Positions 7,908-16,821 of a DNA stretch of 39,111 nucleotides are shown in pieces. Position 1 is the stretch's first letter. Every line of letters begins with the position of its first letter. Position numbers and translations under genes: made by a program. Below the pieces are notes generated by a model, which was not told the origin of the DNA, searched no databases, and saw nothing but the letters and a program-made list of their open reading frames with translations. Source of the DNA: Alphaproteobacteria bacterium (GTDB lineage: Bacteria; Bacteroidota; Bacteroidia; Bacteroidales; FEN-979); NCBI GenBank assembly GCA_009928665.1, contig SACF01000041.1, positions 1 to 39,111 on the forward strand. The letters run 5' to 3'.

Positions 7908-9124
7908 AAATGAAAAATCTGTTGAAAGCGGCATTGCGTTCGCTGGCAAAAAACAAGATGCGTACCTTCCTCACGATGCTGGGGATTATCATCGGCGTGG
8001 GGTCAGTGATAGCCATGCTGGCCATCGGCCAGGGATCCCGGCAGAGCATTCAGTCCCAGATATCTTCGCTCGGAACCAATGTATTGATGATCTTCCCACA
8101 GGCAAGTAGTACCGGAGGGGTCCGGATGGAGGCAGGATCATCCCAGCGAATGACAATCGACGACCTGAACGCCATCAAGGATCGTTGCCCTTCGGTTGCT
8201 TACATAACCCCGCAGGTAAGAACCAGCGGACAGATTGTCAACGGAAATTCAAACTGGAGGACCTCGGTTTACGGGGTCTATCCCGACTATTTTAATATCA
8301 GGGATCTGAAACTTACCAGTGGTTCGGTATTCACCATGAACGACGACCGGAGCGCGGCCAAGGTTTGCATCGTCGGGCAGACCGTTGTCACCAATCTTTT
8401 TGGCGAGGGAGCCGACCCCATTGGCAGTTTCATCAGGATCAATAAAATCCCCTTTGAAATCTTCGGGATAACTGTTAAAAAAGGGCAGAATGCCTTCGGT
8501 CAGGATCAGGATGATATGGTCATTGCCCCGTTTTCCACGGTACAGAAACGAATGATGGCGGTAACTTACATTCAGAGTATGCTTGCTTCAGCCGTTTCGG
8601 AACCAAAAATCCCGATCGCATCTCAGGAGATAACTGAGGTATTAAAGGCAAAGCATAATCTGGGTCCCTCCGAGGATCCCGATTTTACGATCCGAACCCA
8701 GACGGATATTGCCAATATGGCGACGGCAACATCCAAAATCCTCACCATTCTCCTGGCCACTATCGCGAGTATTTCATTGGTGGTTGGTGGGATCGGGATC
8801 ATGAACATCATGTTGGTTTCAGTTACCGAACGCACCCGTGAGATCGGTATCCGGATGAGCGTGGGGGCCCGCGGCCGCGACGTGTTGCTTCAGTTCCTGA
8901 TCGAAGCTTTGCTGATCAGCCTGATTGGAGGATTTATCGGGATATCTCTGGGTGTGATCGCATCACAGCTTATTGCCAGTATCCTGAAATGGCCCGTGAC
9001 CATTTCGGCTGAATCGATTCTGATGTCGTTTTTCTTCTCCTCGGCTATCGGTATCTTCTTCGGGTGGTACCCGGCACGCAAAGCGGCACGTCTGAATCCG
9101 ATCGAGGCACTGCGATACGAATAG
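7904..9124 (+). CDS. MacB-type ABC permease (FtsX family)
   Basis: This 406-residue permease has the MacB topology: a first membrane helix after the amphipathic start (MRTFLTMLGIIIGVGSVIAML), a large periplasmic MacB_PCD domain (about residues 40-270), and an FtsX domain with three C-terminal helices (VVGGIGIMNIMLVSVTERTREIGIRMSVGAR, then two more helices). It ends in the classic ARLNPIEALRYE. The ATPase is encoded separately just upstream, as is common outside Gammaproteobacteria. Together with the adaptor and channel it should export a periplasmic substrate such as a peptide, lipoprotein-like molecule or antibiotic. Confidence 0.95.
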   Translation: MKMKNLLKAALRSLAKNKMRTFLTMLGIIIGVGSVIAMLAIGQGSRQSIQSQISSLGTNVLMIFPQASSTGGVRMEAGSSQRMTIDDLNAIKDRCPSVAYITPQVRTSGQIVNGNSNWRTSVYGVYPDYFNIRDLKLTSGSVFTMNDDRSAAKVCIVGQTVVTNLFGEGADPIGSFIRINKIPFEIFGITVKKGQNAFGQDQDDMVIAPFSTVQKRMMAVTYIQSMLASAVSEPKIPIASQEITEVLKAKHNLGPSEDPDFTIRTQTDIANMATATSKILTILLATIASISLVVGGIGIMNIMLVSVTERTREIGIRMSVGARGRDVLLQFLIEALLISLIGGFIGISLGVIASQLIASILKWPVTISAESILMSFFFSSAIGIFFGWYPARKAARLNPIEALRYE

Positions 9125-9215
9125 ACCGGCAGTTACGACAGAGAGCCAGTCTGAACCAACAATACCCTGTTTAAAAGTTCCTTTACAGAGGGTCGTTTTT
9201 ACGGAGAAATGACGT

Positions 9216-9222
9216 TACTTTG
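9216..9222 (+). promoter_or_regulatory. Possible -7-like box before Ehr cluster
   Basis: TACTTTG lies 9 nt before the ATG at 9232 and is one base short of TAnnTTTG. No clear -33 box is visible. It would yield a nearly leaderless mRNA. Confidence 0.25.
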
Positions 9223-9231
9223 CACCCTCTA

Positions 9232-11214
9232 ATGGAAACAATTGCCATACTTGCACCGGTAATTCTAAGCTTCTTCATCCTGGTGATGCCTCAAAGGATA
9301 CGGTATCACTACACCCTGGCAGTCACATGCCTTGCTATCCTGGCCACCTCTTTTCCTGCGGTAAATGCGTTGTTACACCCGTCGGCGCTGCCCCTCACCT
9401 TTACTCCGGTAAACTTCCTGGGATCGATAACCTTTACAATCGACAGCCTGAGCGGCTTCTTCATCCTGGTTACCAACTTTACGGTCTTCACCGGGTTGCT
9501 TTACTCGAAAGGCTATATGAAGTCCTATATCGGTGAGAAAAAACCTGCCCGCTTTGCCCTCCACTATTTCAGCTATGTCTGGCTTCATTTTTCCATGCTC
9601 GGCGTACTCATGCTCCGCGACGGTCTTGCGTTCCTTATCGTGTGGGAATTGATGGCGGTATCCTCCTTCATGCTTATTTTATTTGAAGCCGAAAACCGTA
9701 CCACACTGAAGACCGCTGTCAACTACCTCATCCAAATGCATATCGGACTGGTACTCCTAACGATCGCCTTCCTGATCGTGGAATCTAAAACCGGGCTCTT
9801 CGGATTTGATGGACTTTCAGGCTATTTTTCCGGTCATTCGAACCTGGTTCTGTTCCTTTTATTCTTCGGCGGATTCGGGATCAAAGCAGGATTTATTCCG
9901 CTTCATACCTGGCTTCCCGAAGCGCACCCTGCCGCTCCTTCCCACGTATCGGGCGTTATGTCGGGGGTGATGATCAAGATGGGAATCTACGGGATCATTC
10001 GGGTTCTGGTTGATGTCAGGAACGACTGGTACGAGATCGGGCTCTTCCTGCTGATTATTTCGGCCGTTTCAGGGATATACGGCGTGATCATGGCCATAAC
10101 CCAGCACGATCTGAAAAAGTTGCTGGCCTACCACAGCATCGAGAATATCGGGATTATCGGTATGGGACTCGGAATAGGCGCCATGGGCATCGGGTTGGGC
10201 AATAACTGGATGATCGTGGCCGGATTCACAGGTGGAATCTTACATGTTTTGAACCATTCCCTGTTCAAATCGCTGCTTTTCTTTTCTTCGGGATCGGTCT
10301 ATCAGGCATATCACACCCGGAATATCGAAAAACTGGGCGGTGTGATCCACCGTATGCCACACACGGCGGCCCTGTTTCTCACCGGAGCGCTGGCCATTTG
10401 CGGACTGCCTCCCCTCAATGGTTTTATATCGGAAATTCTCATCTATATCGGATTGCTGAAAGGGCTTCCCTCTGAGACAGTGTTACAGGCGATCATCATG
10501 ATGTTGGCGCTTATTTTCCTTGTTCTGATCGGGGGGTTGGCCATTTTCTGTTTCACCAAGGCTTTCGGGATTACCTTCCTGGGCAGTCAACGTTCCTGTA
10601 CCGACCATCCGGTTTCCGAATGCGGGAGCTCCATGTTGGCGCCACAATATCTGATCGTCGTCATGATCGTCCTGATCGGTTTTGTTCCGGTGGCTTTTGT
10701 GGCACCCCTGAGCCAGGTGGTTCAGGCTCAATTTAACACTTCTACCGAACTGATATCGGGCTCCGTTTTACCTGCGCTGTCGCAGATTACACGGCTTAGC
10801 TATATTTTCGTTTTGGCAGGGGTAGGATTATTGTTGTTACGATTCCGGTTACTGCGACGGCGCCAGGTAACCCGCCGTCCGACCTGGGGATGCGGTTATA
10901 CAGCCCCGACAGCACGCCAGCAATATACAGCCACCTCTTTTGCCTCGAATTTCACGGAGTTAGCGCACCCAATCCTGCACGAAGAAACGACCTTCAGGAA
11001 GATCGATGAAGAAGAGGTGTTTCCTGCAAACAGGACTTTTGATGTACATGTGGAGGATTTCTTCAAAATCCTGATACTGAAAATTACGGGCTTCTTCACC
11101 CTGTTCCTGAAGAAGATCGCACGGCTACAAACGGGTAATATCCAGCATTATATCCTGTATGCCTTTATTTTTATCCTGATCATTTTCATGCTTTTATATT
11201 TGAAGATTTTGTGA
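9232..11214 (+). CDS. HyfB/NuoL-like antiporter subunit of Ehr-type complex
   Basis: This protein of about 660 residues belongs to the Proton_antipo_M family and most resembles HyfB of hydrogenase-4. It has some 14-16 membrane helices, and the conserved core includes WELMAVSSFMLILFE and GIKAGFIPLHTWLPEAHPAAPSHVSGVMSGVMIKMGIYG, with the lysines and His expected in the proton path. LLAYHSIENIGII and HVLNHSLFKSLLF follow. The C-terminal segment RPTWGCGYTAPTARQQYTA is characteristic of HyfB-type subunits. ATG at 9232 is used; a TTG at 9220 would add four residues. It is the first gene of a tight operon and should act as an ion-pumping membrane subunit. Confidence 0.92.
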   Translation: METIAILAPVILSFFILVMPQRIRYHYTLAVTCLAILATSFPAVNALLHPSALPLTFTPVNFLGSITFTIDSLSGFFILVTNFTVFTGLLYSKGYMKSYIGEKKPARFALHYFSYVWLHFSMLGVLMLRDGLAFLIVWELMAVSSFMLILFEAENRTTLKTAVNYLIQMHIGLVLLTIAFLIVESKTGLFGFDGLSGYFSGHSNLVLFLLFFGGFGIKAGFIPLHTWLPEAHPAAPSHVSGVMSGVMIKMGIYGIIRVLVDVRNDWYEIGLFLLIISAVSGIYGVIMAITQHDLKKLLAYHSIENIGIIGMGLGIGAMGIGLGNNWMIVAGFTGGILHVLNHSLFKSLLFFSSGSVYQAYHTRNIEKLGGVIHRMPHTAALFLTGALAICGLPPLNGFISEILIYIGLLKGLPSETVLQAIIMMLALIFLVLIGGLAIFCFTKAFGITFLGSQRSCTDHPVSECGSSMLAPQYLIVVMIVLIGFVPVAFVAPLSQVVQAQFNTSTELISGSVLPALSQITRLSYIFVLAGVGLLLLRFRLLRRRQVTRRPTWGCGYTAPTARQQYTATSFASNFTELAHPILHEETTFRKIDEEEVFPANRTFDVHVEDFFKILILKITGFFTLFLKKIARLQTGNIQHYILYAFIFILIIFMLLYLKIL

Positions 11215-12119
11215 TGGGACTCTTCCTGGCTATCGTAACAGCACTCTTTTTTCCCGGGATCATCATCCGGGTGAAAAGCCGGTTGAGCGGGCGAAAAGGA
11301 CCGGGCCTCATGCAGCCCTGGAAAAATATTGCCGTTCTGCTCCGTAAGGGTAGTGTCATCAGCACCGTCACCAGCTATATTTATGGCCTGGCTCCGGTCA
11401 TTTACCTTTCAACGATCGTCTGTGCGATTCTGTTGATCCCCTGTCCGGGATTCCCTTCGCTGCCCGGATTTGAAGGCGATTTCGTTCTATTTGCTTATCT
11501 GCTGGCTTTAGGGAAGTTTTTTTTCATCATTGCAGCCATGGATACGGGAAGCAGTTTCGAGGGGATGGGAGCCAGCCGGGAAGCGCTCTATTCAATGCTG
11601 GTCGAGCCTGCCTTTTTCATCCTTTTCGGGACCCTGGCCCTCCTGACCGGACATACCTCCATGGAAGGCATCTTCGGAGCGTTCCAGTTTTCAGGACATA
11701 ACTCATTTATCATCGGCTTTATCGGGATTTATCTCCTCGTACAGATCGCCATGATCGAGAACAGCCGGATGCCGGTCGATGATCCGAAAACGCACCTCGA
11801 ATTGACCATGATCCACGAAGTAATGATATTGGATTACAGCGGATTCGACCTGGCGCTGATACATATCGGCACTTCGTTAAAATTCGCGATGTATGGCTTG
11901 CTGGTGGCCAATTTACTAATTCCTTCCGGTTGGAATCCCGCTGCCGGACTGGTACTGTCCTTCGCGATACAGGTTGTCTTTGCAGGCATGATCGGATTGA
12001 TGGAGTCATTCAGGGCACGGAAAAAACTGGCACGAAATCCGCAGTTCATCGTAACGCTAAGCTCCATTGCACTGGTTGCATTTATCCTGGTATTGCTCAT
12101 CAATTTCAAAATGATCTGA
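11214..12119 (+). CDS. HyfC/NuoH-like membrane subunit
   Basis: This 301-residue protein of the NADH dehydrogenase subunit 1 family has eight predicted membrane helices. It carries the family hallmarks SRLSGRKGPGLMQPWKNIAVLLRKG near the N-terminus, an acidic loop MIENSRMPVDDPKTHLELTMIHEVMILDYSG, and a GSSFEGMGASREALYS segment. In complex I and group-4 hydrogenases this subunit joins the hydrophilic core to the membrane arm and carries the proton-coupling acidic residues, several of which (Glu and Asp in these loops) are present. ATG at 11214 overlaps the previous stop by one base (TGATG), indicating coupled translation. Confidence 0.92.
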   Translation: MGLFLAIVTALFFPGIIIRVKSRLSGRKGPGLMQPWKNIAVLLRKGSVISTVTSYIYGLAPVIYLSTIVCAILLIPCPGFPSLPGFEGDFVLFAYLLALGKFFFIIAAMDTGSSFEGMGASREALYSMLVEPAFFILFGTLALLTGHTSMEGIFGAFQFSGHNSFIIGFIGIYLLVQIAMIENSRMPVDDPKTHLELTMIHEVMILDYSGFDLALIHIGTSLKFAMYGLLVANLLIPSGWNPAAGLVLSFAIQVVFAGMIGLMESFRARKKLARNPQFIVTLSSIALVAFILVLLINFKMI

Positions 12120-12122
12120 CCG

Positions 12123-12740
12123 ATGAATGTGTTGATCGTCATCGTTTTTGCCGTAACGCTCATCTATCTGAGCATGACTGAGCGGTTCCCGGTGTATGCC
12201 GGACTCATCGGGTTCCAGGGAATCCTCCTCTTCGCCCTTTCGTTTTTGGAACTGGATATCATCACCCCGGCGACTTTATTGTTCGTGGCCATCGAAACCC
12301 TCATATTTAAAGTGATCATTGTCCCTTTTTTGTTGTTCAGGATCATCAACAAGACGGGCGAAACCAAGGTACATGCAAAAGCCCTGCCCGGATTTTACTC
12401 GCTCCTATTCGTTTCGGCGGGATTGCTGCTCAGTATCGTCGTCTCCTTTTCCATGAAAACAACTCCGGAGAATATGATCTACTTTATTGTGGCTTTCTTT
12501 GCGGTTTACACCGGACTGTTCATGATCATCTCGCACCGTAAGATATTTTCACATCTGGTCGGGTTCCTGGTCATTGAAAATGCAGTACTGTTGTTGTCGT
12601 TAGCCATCGGAAGCGAGATGCCCATGCTGATCAATGTCGGGATCTTACTCGATATTTTCGTTAGCGTATTGATCCTGGGTATTTTCATGATGCGGCTGAA
12701 ACAGCATACCGATGAACTGACTTTATTGAAAGATGAATGA
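12123..12740 (+). CDS. HyfE-like (NuoK-related) membrane subunit
   Basis: This 205-residue hydrophobic protein has about six membrane helices and matches the HyfE family by length and position after HyfC. The C-terminal half (HLVGFLVIENAVLLLSLAIGSEMPMLINVGILLDIFVSVLILGIFMMRL) resembles NuoK and contains membrane-embedded glutamate in IENA and aspartate in LLDIF. It starts three bases after the HyfC stop. An acidic C-terminal tail (HTDELTLLKDE) is followed by short tandem repeats in the DNA. Confidence 0.88.
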   Translation: MNVLIVIVFAVTLIYLSMTERFPVYAGLIGFQGILLFALSFLELDIITPATLLFVAIETLIFKVIIVPFLLFRIINKTGETKVHAKALPGFYSLLFVSAGLLLSIVVSFSMKTTPENMIYFIVAFFAVYTGLFMIISHRKIFSHLVGFLVIENAVLLLSLAIGSEMPMLINVGILLDIFVSVLILGIFMMRLKQHTDELTLLKDE

Positions 12741-12746
12741 ACAGGC

Positions 12747-12794
12747 GGACGAAGAGTTGGACGAAGAGTTGGACGTGGAGTTGAACGAAAAAGG
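12747..12794. repeat. 12-bp tandem repeat after hyfE-like gene
   Basis: The unit GGACGAAGAGTT occurs twice exactly (12747-12758 and 12759-12770). A third, variant copy GGACGTGGAGTT (12771-12782) and a decayed fourth follow. It begins seven bases after the HyfE stop, in the only sizeable gap (194 bp) of the cluster. An ATG at 12733 overlapping the HyfE end reads through it as a 22-residue acidic frame with a repeated DEEL unit, ending at 12801. This frame is probably not a gene. Confidence 0.8.
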
Positions 12795-12934
12795 GAATTG
12801 AAAATGGAAAATGGGAAACGGAGGAATTTTGCCATTTTAACATCTGGTAGACAGGTTTGGTTTTTTGGATTGTTCAGGTGTCCGATAAAAAATTTTTCCC
12901 TGAAATGAACAAGGGAAGCAGAATGTAGGAATAT

Positions 12935-14374
12935 ATGTCGCAGTGTGAATTGGTCTTATTGGGTTTTTTTGTCATCTCGCTGATCACAGGGGTTACTGTT
13001 GGCCTCGTACATTCCAGAATGCTGACCCGGGCACTGACCCTGTTGTACGTGTTGGTTCATGTGGCATTTACCCTTTGTTGCTGGGCTCACCTGGGCGAAA
13101 CGGTTTTTGGCTATTTTACCTTCGATCCCCTTGGGGTCTTGTTGTTGTCGGTGCTTTCGTTGTTGACCATTACAACGGTTTATCACGGATTCATCCACCT
13201 CAGCGACGCACTACCCAAGGCCTATTCCATCTATCATGCAGCCCTGATCGGATTGGTTGCCTCGATGTCGGGAGCTTACCTGGCCAACGGCATGACCACC
13301 GTCTGGATCTTCGTGGAGGCAACCACCCTGGCCGTAGCCGCCCTGATCTATCATGACCGCACCAGGCAGGCGCTCGAAGCAACCTGGAAGTATGTCTTCG
13401 TTTGCTCCCTGGGGATTGCCTTAGCCTATTTAGGCATCCTCTTCCTGGGATTTACGGTTCACGATGTCAGATTGTTGCATCTGTCGTTCGACTCGATCTC
13501 CGAAATTGCCCGAATGGCCAATCCCCTCTACCTGAAAATCGCATTTGTATTCGTAGTTGTAGGTTATAGTACCAAAATGGGACTCTTCCCAATGCATACC
13601 GTAACCGTCGATGCCCATACCGTGGCGCCACCACCTATCAGTGCTTTTATCTCCACTACACTGATGAATGTCGGATTCCTGGCCATATTCCGGATCTATG
13701 CCCTGTTCTCGGCCACCTCCATATTGCCGTTTATGAACCATGTACTGATCCTTTCGGGGACCCTGTCGTTGCTGGTTGCCGCCGGTTATATGCTCAAAGC
13801 CAAACACAATAAACGGATGCTGGCATACTCGAGCCTGGAAAACATGGGCATCGTAGCGATCGGACTGGGAATCGGAGGGATCGGGTATTATGCCGCTATC
13901 CTTCATGTGGTGCTTCACTCACTGACCAAGGCAGGACTCTTCTACCAGATCGGACAATCACACAAGGTCATGGGGACCTATGAACTTGACCAGTCGGGAA
14001 ACTATATGAATCTTTATCCTGCCGGAGCAACCGCGCTCCTTCTCGGATTTCTTTGTATCACCGCCATTCCGCCTTCCGGGATGTTCATTTCAGAATTGTA
14101 CCTGATGAAATCGATGGTGGTATCGGGAAACTGGTTCTTGCTGACTATCACTGCGTTGCTGCTTTGCTTTGTCATTTATGCCCTGCTTACCAGGGTTTTA
14201 CATATTGTTTATTCTCCACCACGCGAAAAGCCGATTCATGAACCCCATCAGGTAAATCCCCTGCAAACCATTTCCCAGTATTTTCTGTTCGGGTTGGTGG
14301 TGTTTATCTGCTTTGCCCAGCCGGCGCCTTTCAGGGAATTGATTGAATCAATTGTCAACACCTTACCGAAATAA
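12935..14374 (+). CDS. HyfF/NuoN-like antiporter subunit
   Basis: This 479-residue second Proton_antipo_M protein of the cluster is closest to HyfF/HyfD. About 13-14 membrane helices are predicted. Motifs include IFVEATTLAVAALIYHDRTRQALEATWKYVF (the conserved Glu and Lys of the family), GYSTKMGLFPMHTVTVDAHTVAPPPISAFIS, and RMLAYSSLENMGIVAIGLGIGGIGYYAAILHVVLHSLTKAGLF. The cluster thus has two antiporter-type subunits (HyfB- and HyfF-like) and no HyfD. The stop shares one base with the next start codon (TAATG), pointing to translational coupling. Confidence 0.92.
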   Translation: MSQCELVLLGFFVISLITGVTVGLVHSRMLTRALTLLYVLVHVAFTLCCWAHLGETVFGYFTFDPLGVLLLSVLSLLTITTVYHGFIHLSDALPKAYSIYHAALIGLVASMSGAYLANGMTTVWIFVEATTLAVAALIYHDRTRQALEATWKYVFVCSLGIALAYLGILFLGFTVHDVRLLHLSFDSISEIARMANPLYLKIAFVFVVVGYSTKMGLFPMHTVTVDAHTVAPPPISAFISTTLMNVGFLAIFRIYALFSATSILPFMNHVLILSGTLSLLVAAGYMLKAKHNKRMLAYSSLENMGIVAIGLGIGGIGYYAAILHVVLHSLTKAGLFYQIGQSHKVMGTYELDQSGNYMNLYPAGATALLLGFLCITAIPPSGMFISELYLMKSMVVSGNWFLLTITALLLCFVIYALLTRVLHIVYSPPREKPIHEPHQVNPLQTISQYFLFGLVVFICFAQPAPFRELIESIVNTLPK

Positions 14375-15915
14375 TGGATCCACGGAACTATATCGAGCGC
14401 TATACCAATCCGGCTGTTGTTAAGCTGGATGAAATTCCGATACTGGATTATAACGATTTTCTTGCGTTTCTGGAAATCCTGATGGGGGAAGAGGGAACCC
14501 ACTGCGTTTCCTACTTTGTCGTACCCGGCGAACAAACCTTCCGGTTTATCTGCATTATGGCCGCCGACGAGAACCACGCCCTGGTGTTGTTTTCACATGA
14601 GCAACCGCGCTTCCCCATTCCTTCTGTTCCCTCCATTACTGCAAAACATTTTCAGTTCCATATCTTTGAACGGGAAATCCACGAACAAACCGGGATCCGC
14701 TTTGAAGGCCATCCCTGGATGAAACCGGTGCGCTATCCCTTCGACCGCTTCGACCCGGCACAGGTGATGGACAACTATCCCTTTTTCGAAATTGAAGGAG
14801 CGTCACTGCACGAGGTGGGTGTTGGCCCGATCCATGCCGGCATCATCGAACCGGGCTATTTTCGGTTCATTTGTAAGGGTGAAGAGATACTCCACCTCGA
14901 AATACATTTAGGGTACCAGCATCGCGGATTAGAGTCGCTGTTCACAGCCGGGAAAGGAATGCTTCATCAGGCCATACTGGCCGAAAGTATTGCCGGCGAC
15001 ACCGCCATCGGCCATTCCCTGGCCTTTGCCGGGTTGACCGAGTCGCTGGCGGGAACGGTGATGCCGGAACAACTGCACCGGGAACGCACCATCGCCCTGG
15101 AACTCGAACGCATCGCCATGCATATCGGCGATACGGCCGCACTTTGTACGGATATCGCCTATCAGTTCGGACAGGTAGCCTGTGAGGCGCTCAGAACTAT
15201 TGTTATCAATACTACTCAATTGTGGTGCGGAAACCGTTTCGGGAAGGGATTGATCCGTCCGGGAGGAACCCATTACCCACTGACCGGCGACCTGGTTCAG
15301 ACTGTATTGAAAAATCTGAAGGAGGTTGAGAACCGGTATAACGGGATCACCGACCGGATCTTCACCCTGACCAGCGTACTGGGCCGGTTCGAGGGTACCG
15401 GCACCGTAACCCCTAAACAGGCCACACTGATCGGAGCGGTCGGAATGCCAGCCCGGAGTAGCGGAATGTACCGTGATGTCCGCTGGTCACACCCCTTTGC
15501 AGCCTATACCCAAATGTTATATGAACCTGAAGTGCTTCAGAAGGGCGACGCATGGTCGCGGGCTATGCTACGGAAACTCGAAGTGGTGAAATCGATCGGA
15601 GTGGTAAGGGCGCTGTTGCTGCAAATGACAGAGAGCGCATGGAAGGGATCGACCGGTAAAGCAACCACCAAACCCGATTACCGGATGCAGTTTACACCCG
15701 ATACCTTATCGATCGCGCTGGTCGAAGGCTGGAGAGGAGAGATCTGTCATGTGGCGCTGACCAATGCCAGAGGGGAAATTTCACGGTATAAAGTGAAGGA
15801 TCCGTCGCTCCATAATTGGATGGCTTTAGCGCTGGCGGTGCGCAATCAGGAGATTTCGGATTTCCCCTTATGCAACAAGAGTTTTAACCTGTCGTATTGC
15901 GGAAATGATCTGTAA
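14374..15915 (+). CDS. HyfG-like (NuoC-NuoD fusion) subunit lacking NiFe ligands
   Basis: This 513-residue hydrophilic subunit has an N-terminal NuoC-like domain (about 1-130) fused to a NuoD/hydrogenase large-subunit domain (about 140-513). The fold is clear from VGVGPIHAGIIEPGYFRF, LGYQHRGLESLF and the C-terminal end. In NiFe hydrogenases the first metal motif is CGxC; here the aligned segment reads AESIAGDTAIGHS, with Ala207 and Thr210 in place of the two cysteines. The C-terminal DPCxxC motif is replaced by SDFPLCNKSFNLSYCGNDL, which has no CxxC. It therefore cannot bind a NiFe centre in the usual way. Energy-converting-hydrogenase-related (Ehr) complexes are known to lack these ligands. 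It is a core subunit at the membrane interface, with an unknown reaction. Confidence 0.93.
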   Translation: MDPRNYIERYTNPAVVKLDEIPILDYNDFLAFLEILMGEEGTHCVSYFVVPGEQTFRFICIMAADENHALVLFSHEQPRFPIPSVPSITAKHFQFHIFEREIHEQTGIRFEGHPWMKPVRYPFDRFDPAQVMDNYPFFEIEGASLHEVGVGPIHAGIIEPGYFRFICKGEEILHLEIHLGYQHRGLESLFTAGKGMLHQAILAESIAGDTAIGHSLAFAGLTESLAGTVMPEQLHRERTIALELERIAMHIGDTAALCTDIAYQFGQVACEALRTIVINTTQLWCGNRFGKGLIRPGGTHYPLTGDLVQTVLKNLKEVENRYNGITDRIFTLTSVLGRFEGTGTVTPKQATLIGAVGMPARSSGMYRDVRWSHPFAAYTQMLYEPEVLQKGDAWSRAMLRKLEVVKSIGVVRALLLQMTESAWKGSTGKATTKPDYRMQFTPDTLSIALVEGWRGEICHVALTNARGEISRYKVKDPSLHNWMALALAVRNQEISDFPLCNKSFNLSYCGNDL

Positions 15916-16000
15916 ATAAGGAATAGCGTGAGATGCCGGTTTCGGGTAACAGTCAAATCCCAAACAGAAGCAGATCACCAGATAACTAAAAAAAATTACT

Positions 16001-16786
16001 GTGCCGATAAAAGAGATAAACCTGTTTCACCAACATGGCCGGCAGTTTGTTCCTGATCTCAGAACTGCTTCACTCCCGGCGATTTTCAGAGGCCGGCCGC
16101 TCCTCGACGCATCCATATTACCGGAGGAGGCAGTGCGGGTGAAACAGCTTTGCCCGACGGGAGCATTCGGCACCGGCGATGCTCCCGGTACGGTGGGAGA
16201 TACCGGTTGTTATATCGATTTAGGAGCCTGTGTTTTCTGCCGTGAGTGTGAGTTTGCGCTTCCCGACAAGATACGCTTCACCAACGACCATCGCCTTGCG
16301 ACCAATATCCGGGCGGAACTGATCGTGCGGCAGGGTGAAGATCGCCGCATTACCCTTGACGAAAGCAGGATCAGAAAGGAGATCCGCATACTCTTCCGAA
16401 ATGCCCTGAAACTCAGGCAGGTTTCGGCAGCCGGTGACAATGCAACGGAGATGGAGTTGAATGCTGCCGGAAATGTCAACTTCGACATGGGCCGTTATGG
16501 AATCGAATTCGTCGCATCGCCCCGTCACGCCGACGGGATCGTAATCACCGGACCTGTTTCCGCGAACATGGCAGCAGCTTTACAGATCTGTTATGATGCC
16601 ACACCCGAACCCCGTATCATCATCCTGGCCGGTACCAACGCCATCAGCGGAGGGATTTTCGCCGGCAGCCCGGCATTACACAGGGAGTTTACGGAGATTT
16701 ACCCGGCCGACCTCTATGTTCCGGGCAATCCGCCGCACCCCCTGACTTTTATCAACGGGATTCTGGATCTGCTGGGAAAACCTTGA
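16001..16786 (+). CDS. Fused ferredoxin-HyfI/NuoB-like subunit lacking N2-cluster ligands
   Basis: This 261-residue fusion starts at GTG 16001; an in-frame stop lies 16 bp upstream and no nearby ATG fits. Residues 45-95 are a degenerate 2[4Fe-4S] ferredoxin. C51 (CPTGAF) with C77, C80 and C83 (LGACVFCRECEFALP) form one complete cluster set. The three N-terminal cysteines and the last cysteine (L87) of the other cluster are gone. Residues 150-260 are NuoB/HyfI-like (RYGIEFVASPRHADGIVITGPVSANM, AISGGIFAGS), but the ligands of the proximal N2 cluster are all replaced: the CxxC region reads AAGNVN, and N213 (GTNAISGG) and N243 (PGNPPHP) occupy cysteine positions. It should sit on the NuoD-like subunit as a structural partner with one remaining cluster. 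Confidence 0.88.
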   Translation: MPIKEINLFHQHGRQFVPDLRTASLPAIFRGRPLLDASILPEEAVRVKQLCPTGAFGTGDAPGTVGDTGCYIDLGACVFCRECEFALPDKIRFTNDHRLATNIRAELIVRQGEDRRITLDESRIRKEIRILFRNALKLRQVSAAGDNATEMELNAAGNVNFDMGRYGIEFVASPRHADGIVITGPVSANMAAALQICYDATPEPRIIILAGTNAISGGIFAGSPALHREFTEIYPADLYVPGNPPHPLTFINGILDLLGKP

Positions 16787-16821
16787 TGACTTTTATGAAC
16801 ATTCAGGTAAAATCAACGAAT

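Noticed and set aside
9232..16786. True NiFe hydrogenase-4 or formate hydrogenlyase
   Set aside because: All NiFe-ligand cysteines and the proximal cluster ligands are missing and no maturation genes are present.
9232..16786. Mrp-type Na+/H+ antiporter operon
   Set aside because: The NuoH-, NuoCD- and NuoB-like subunits are not part of Mrp systems.
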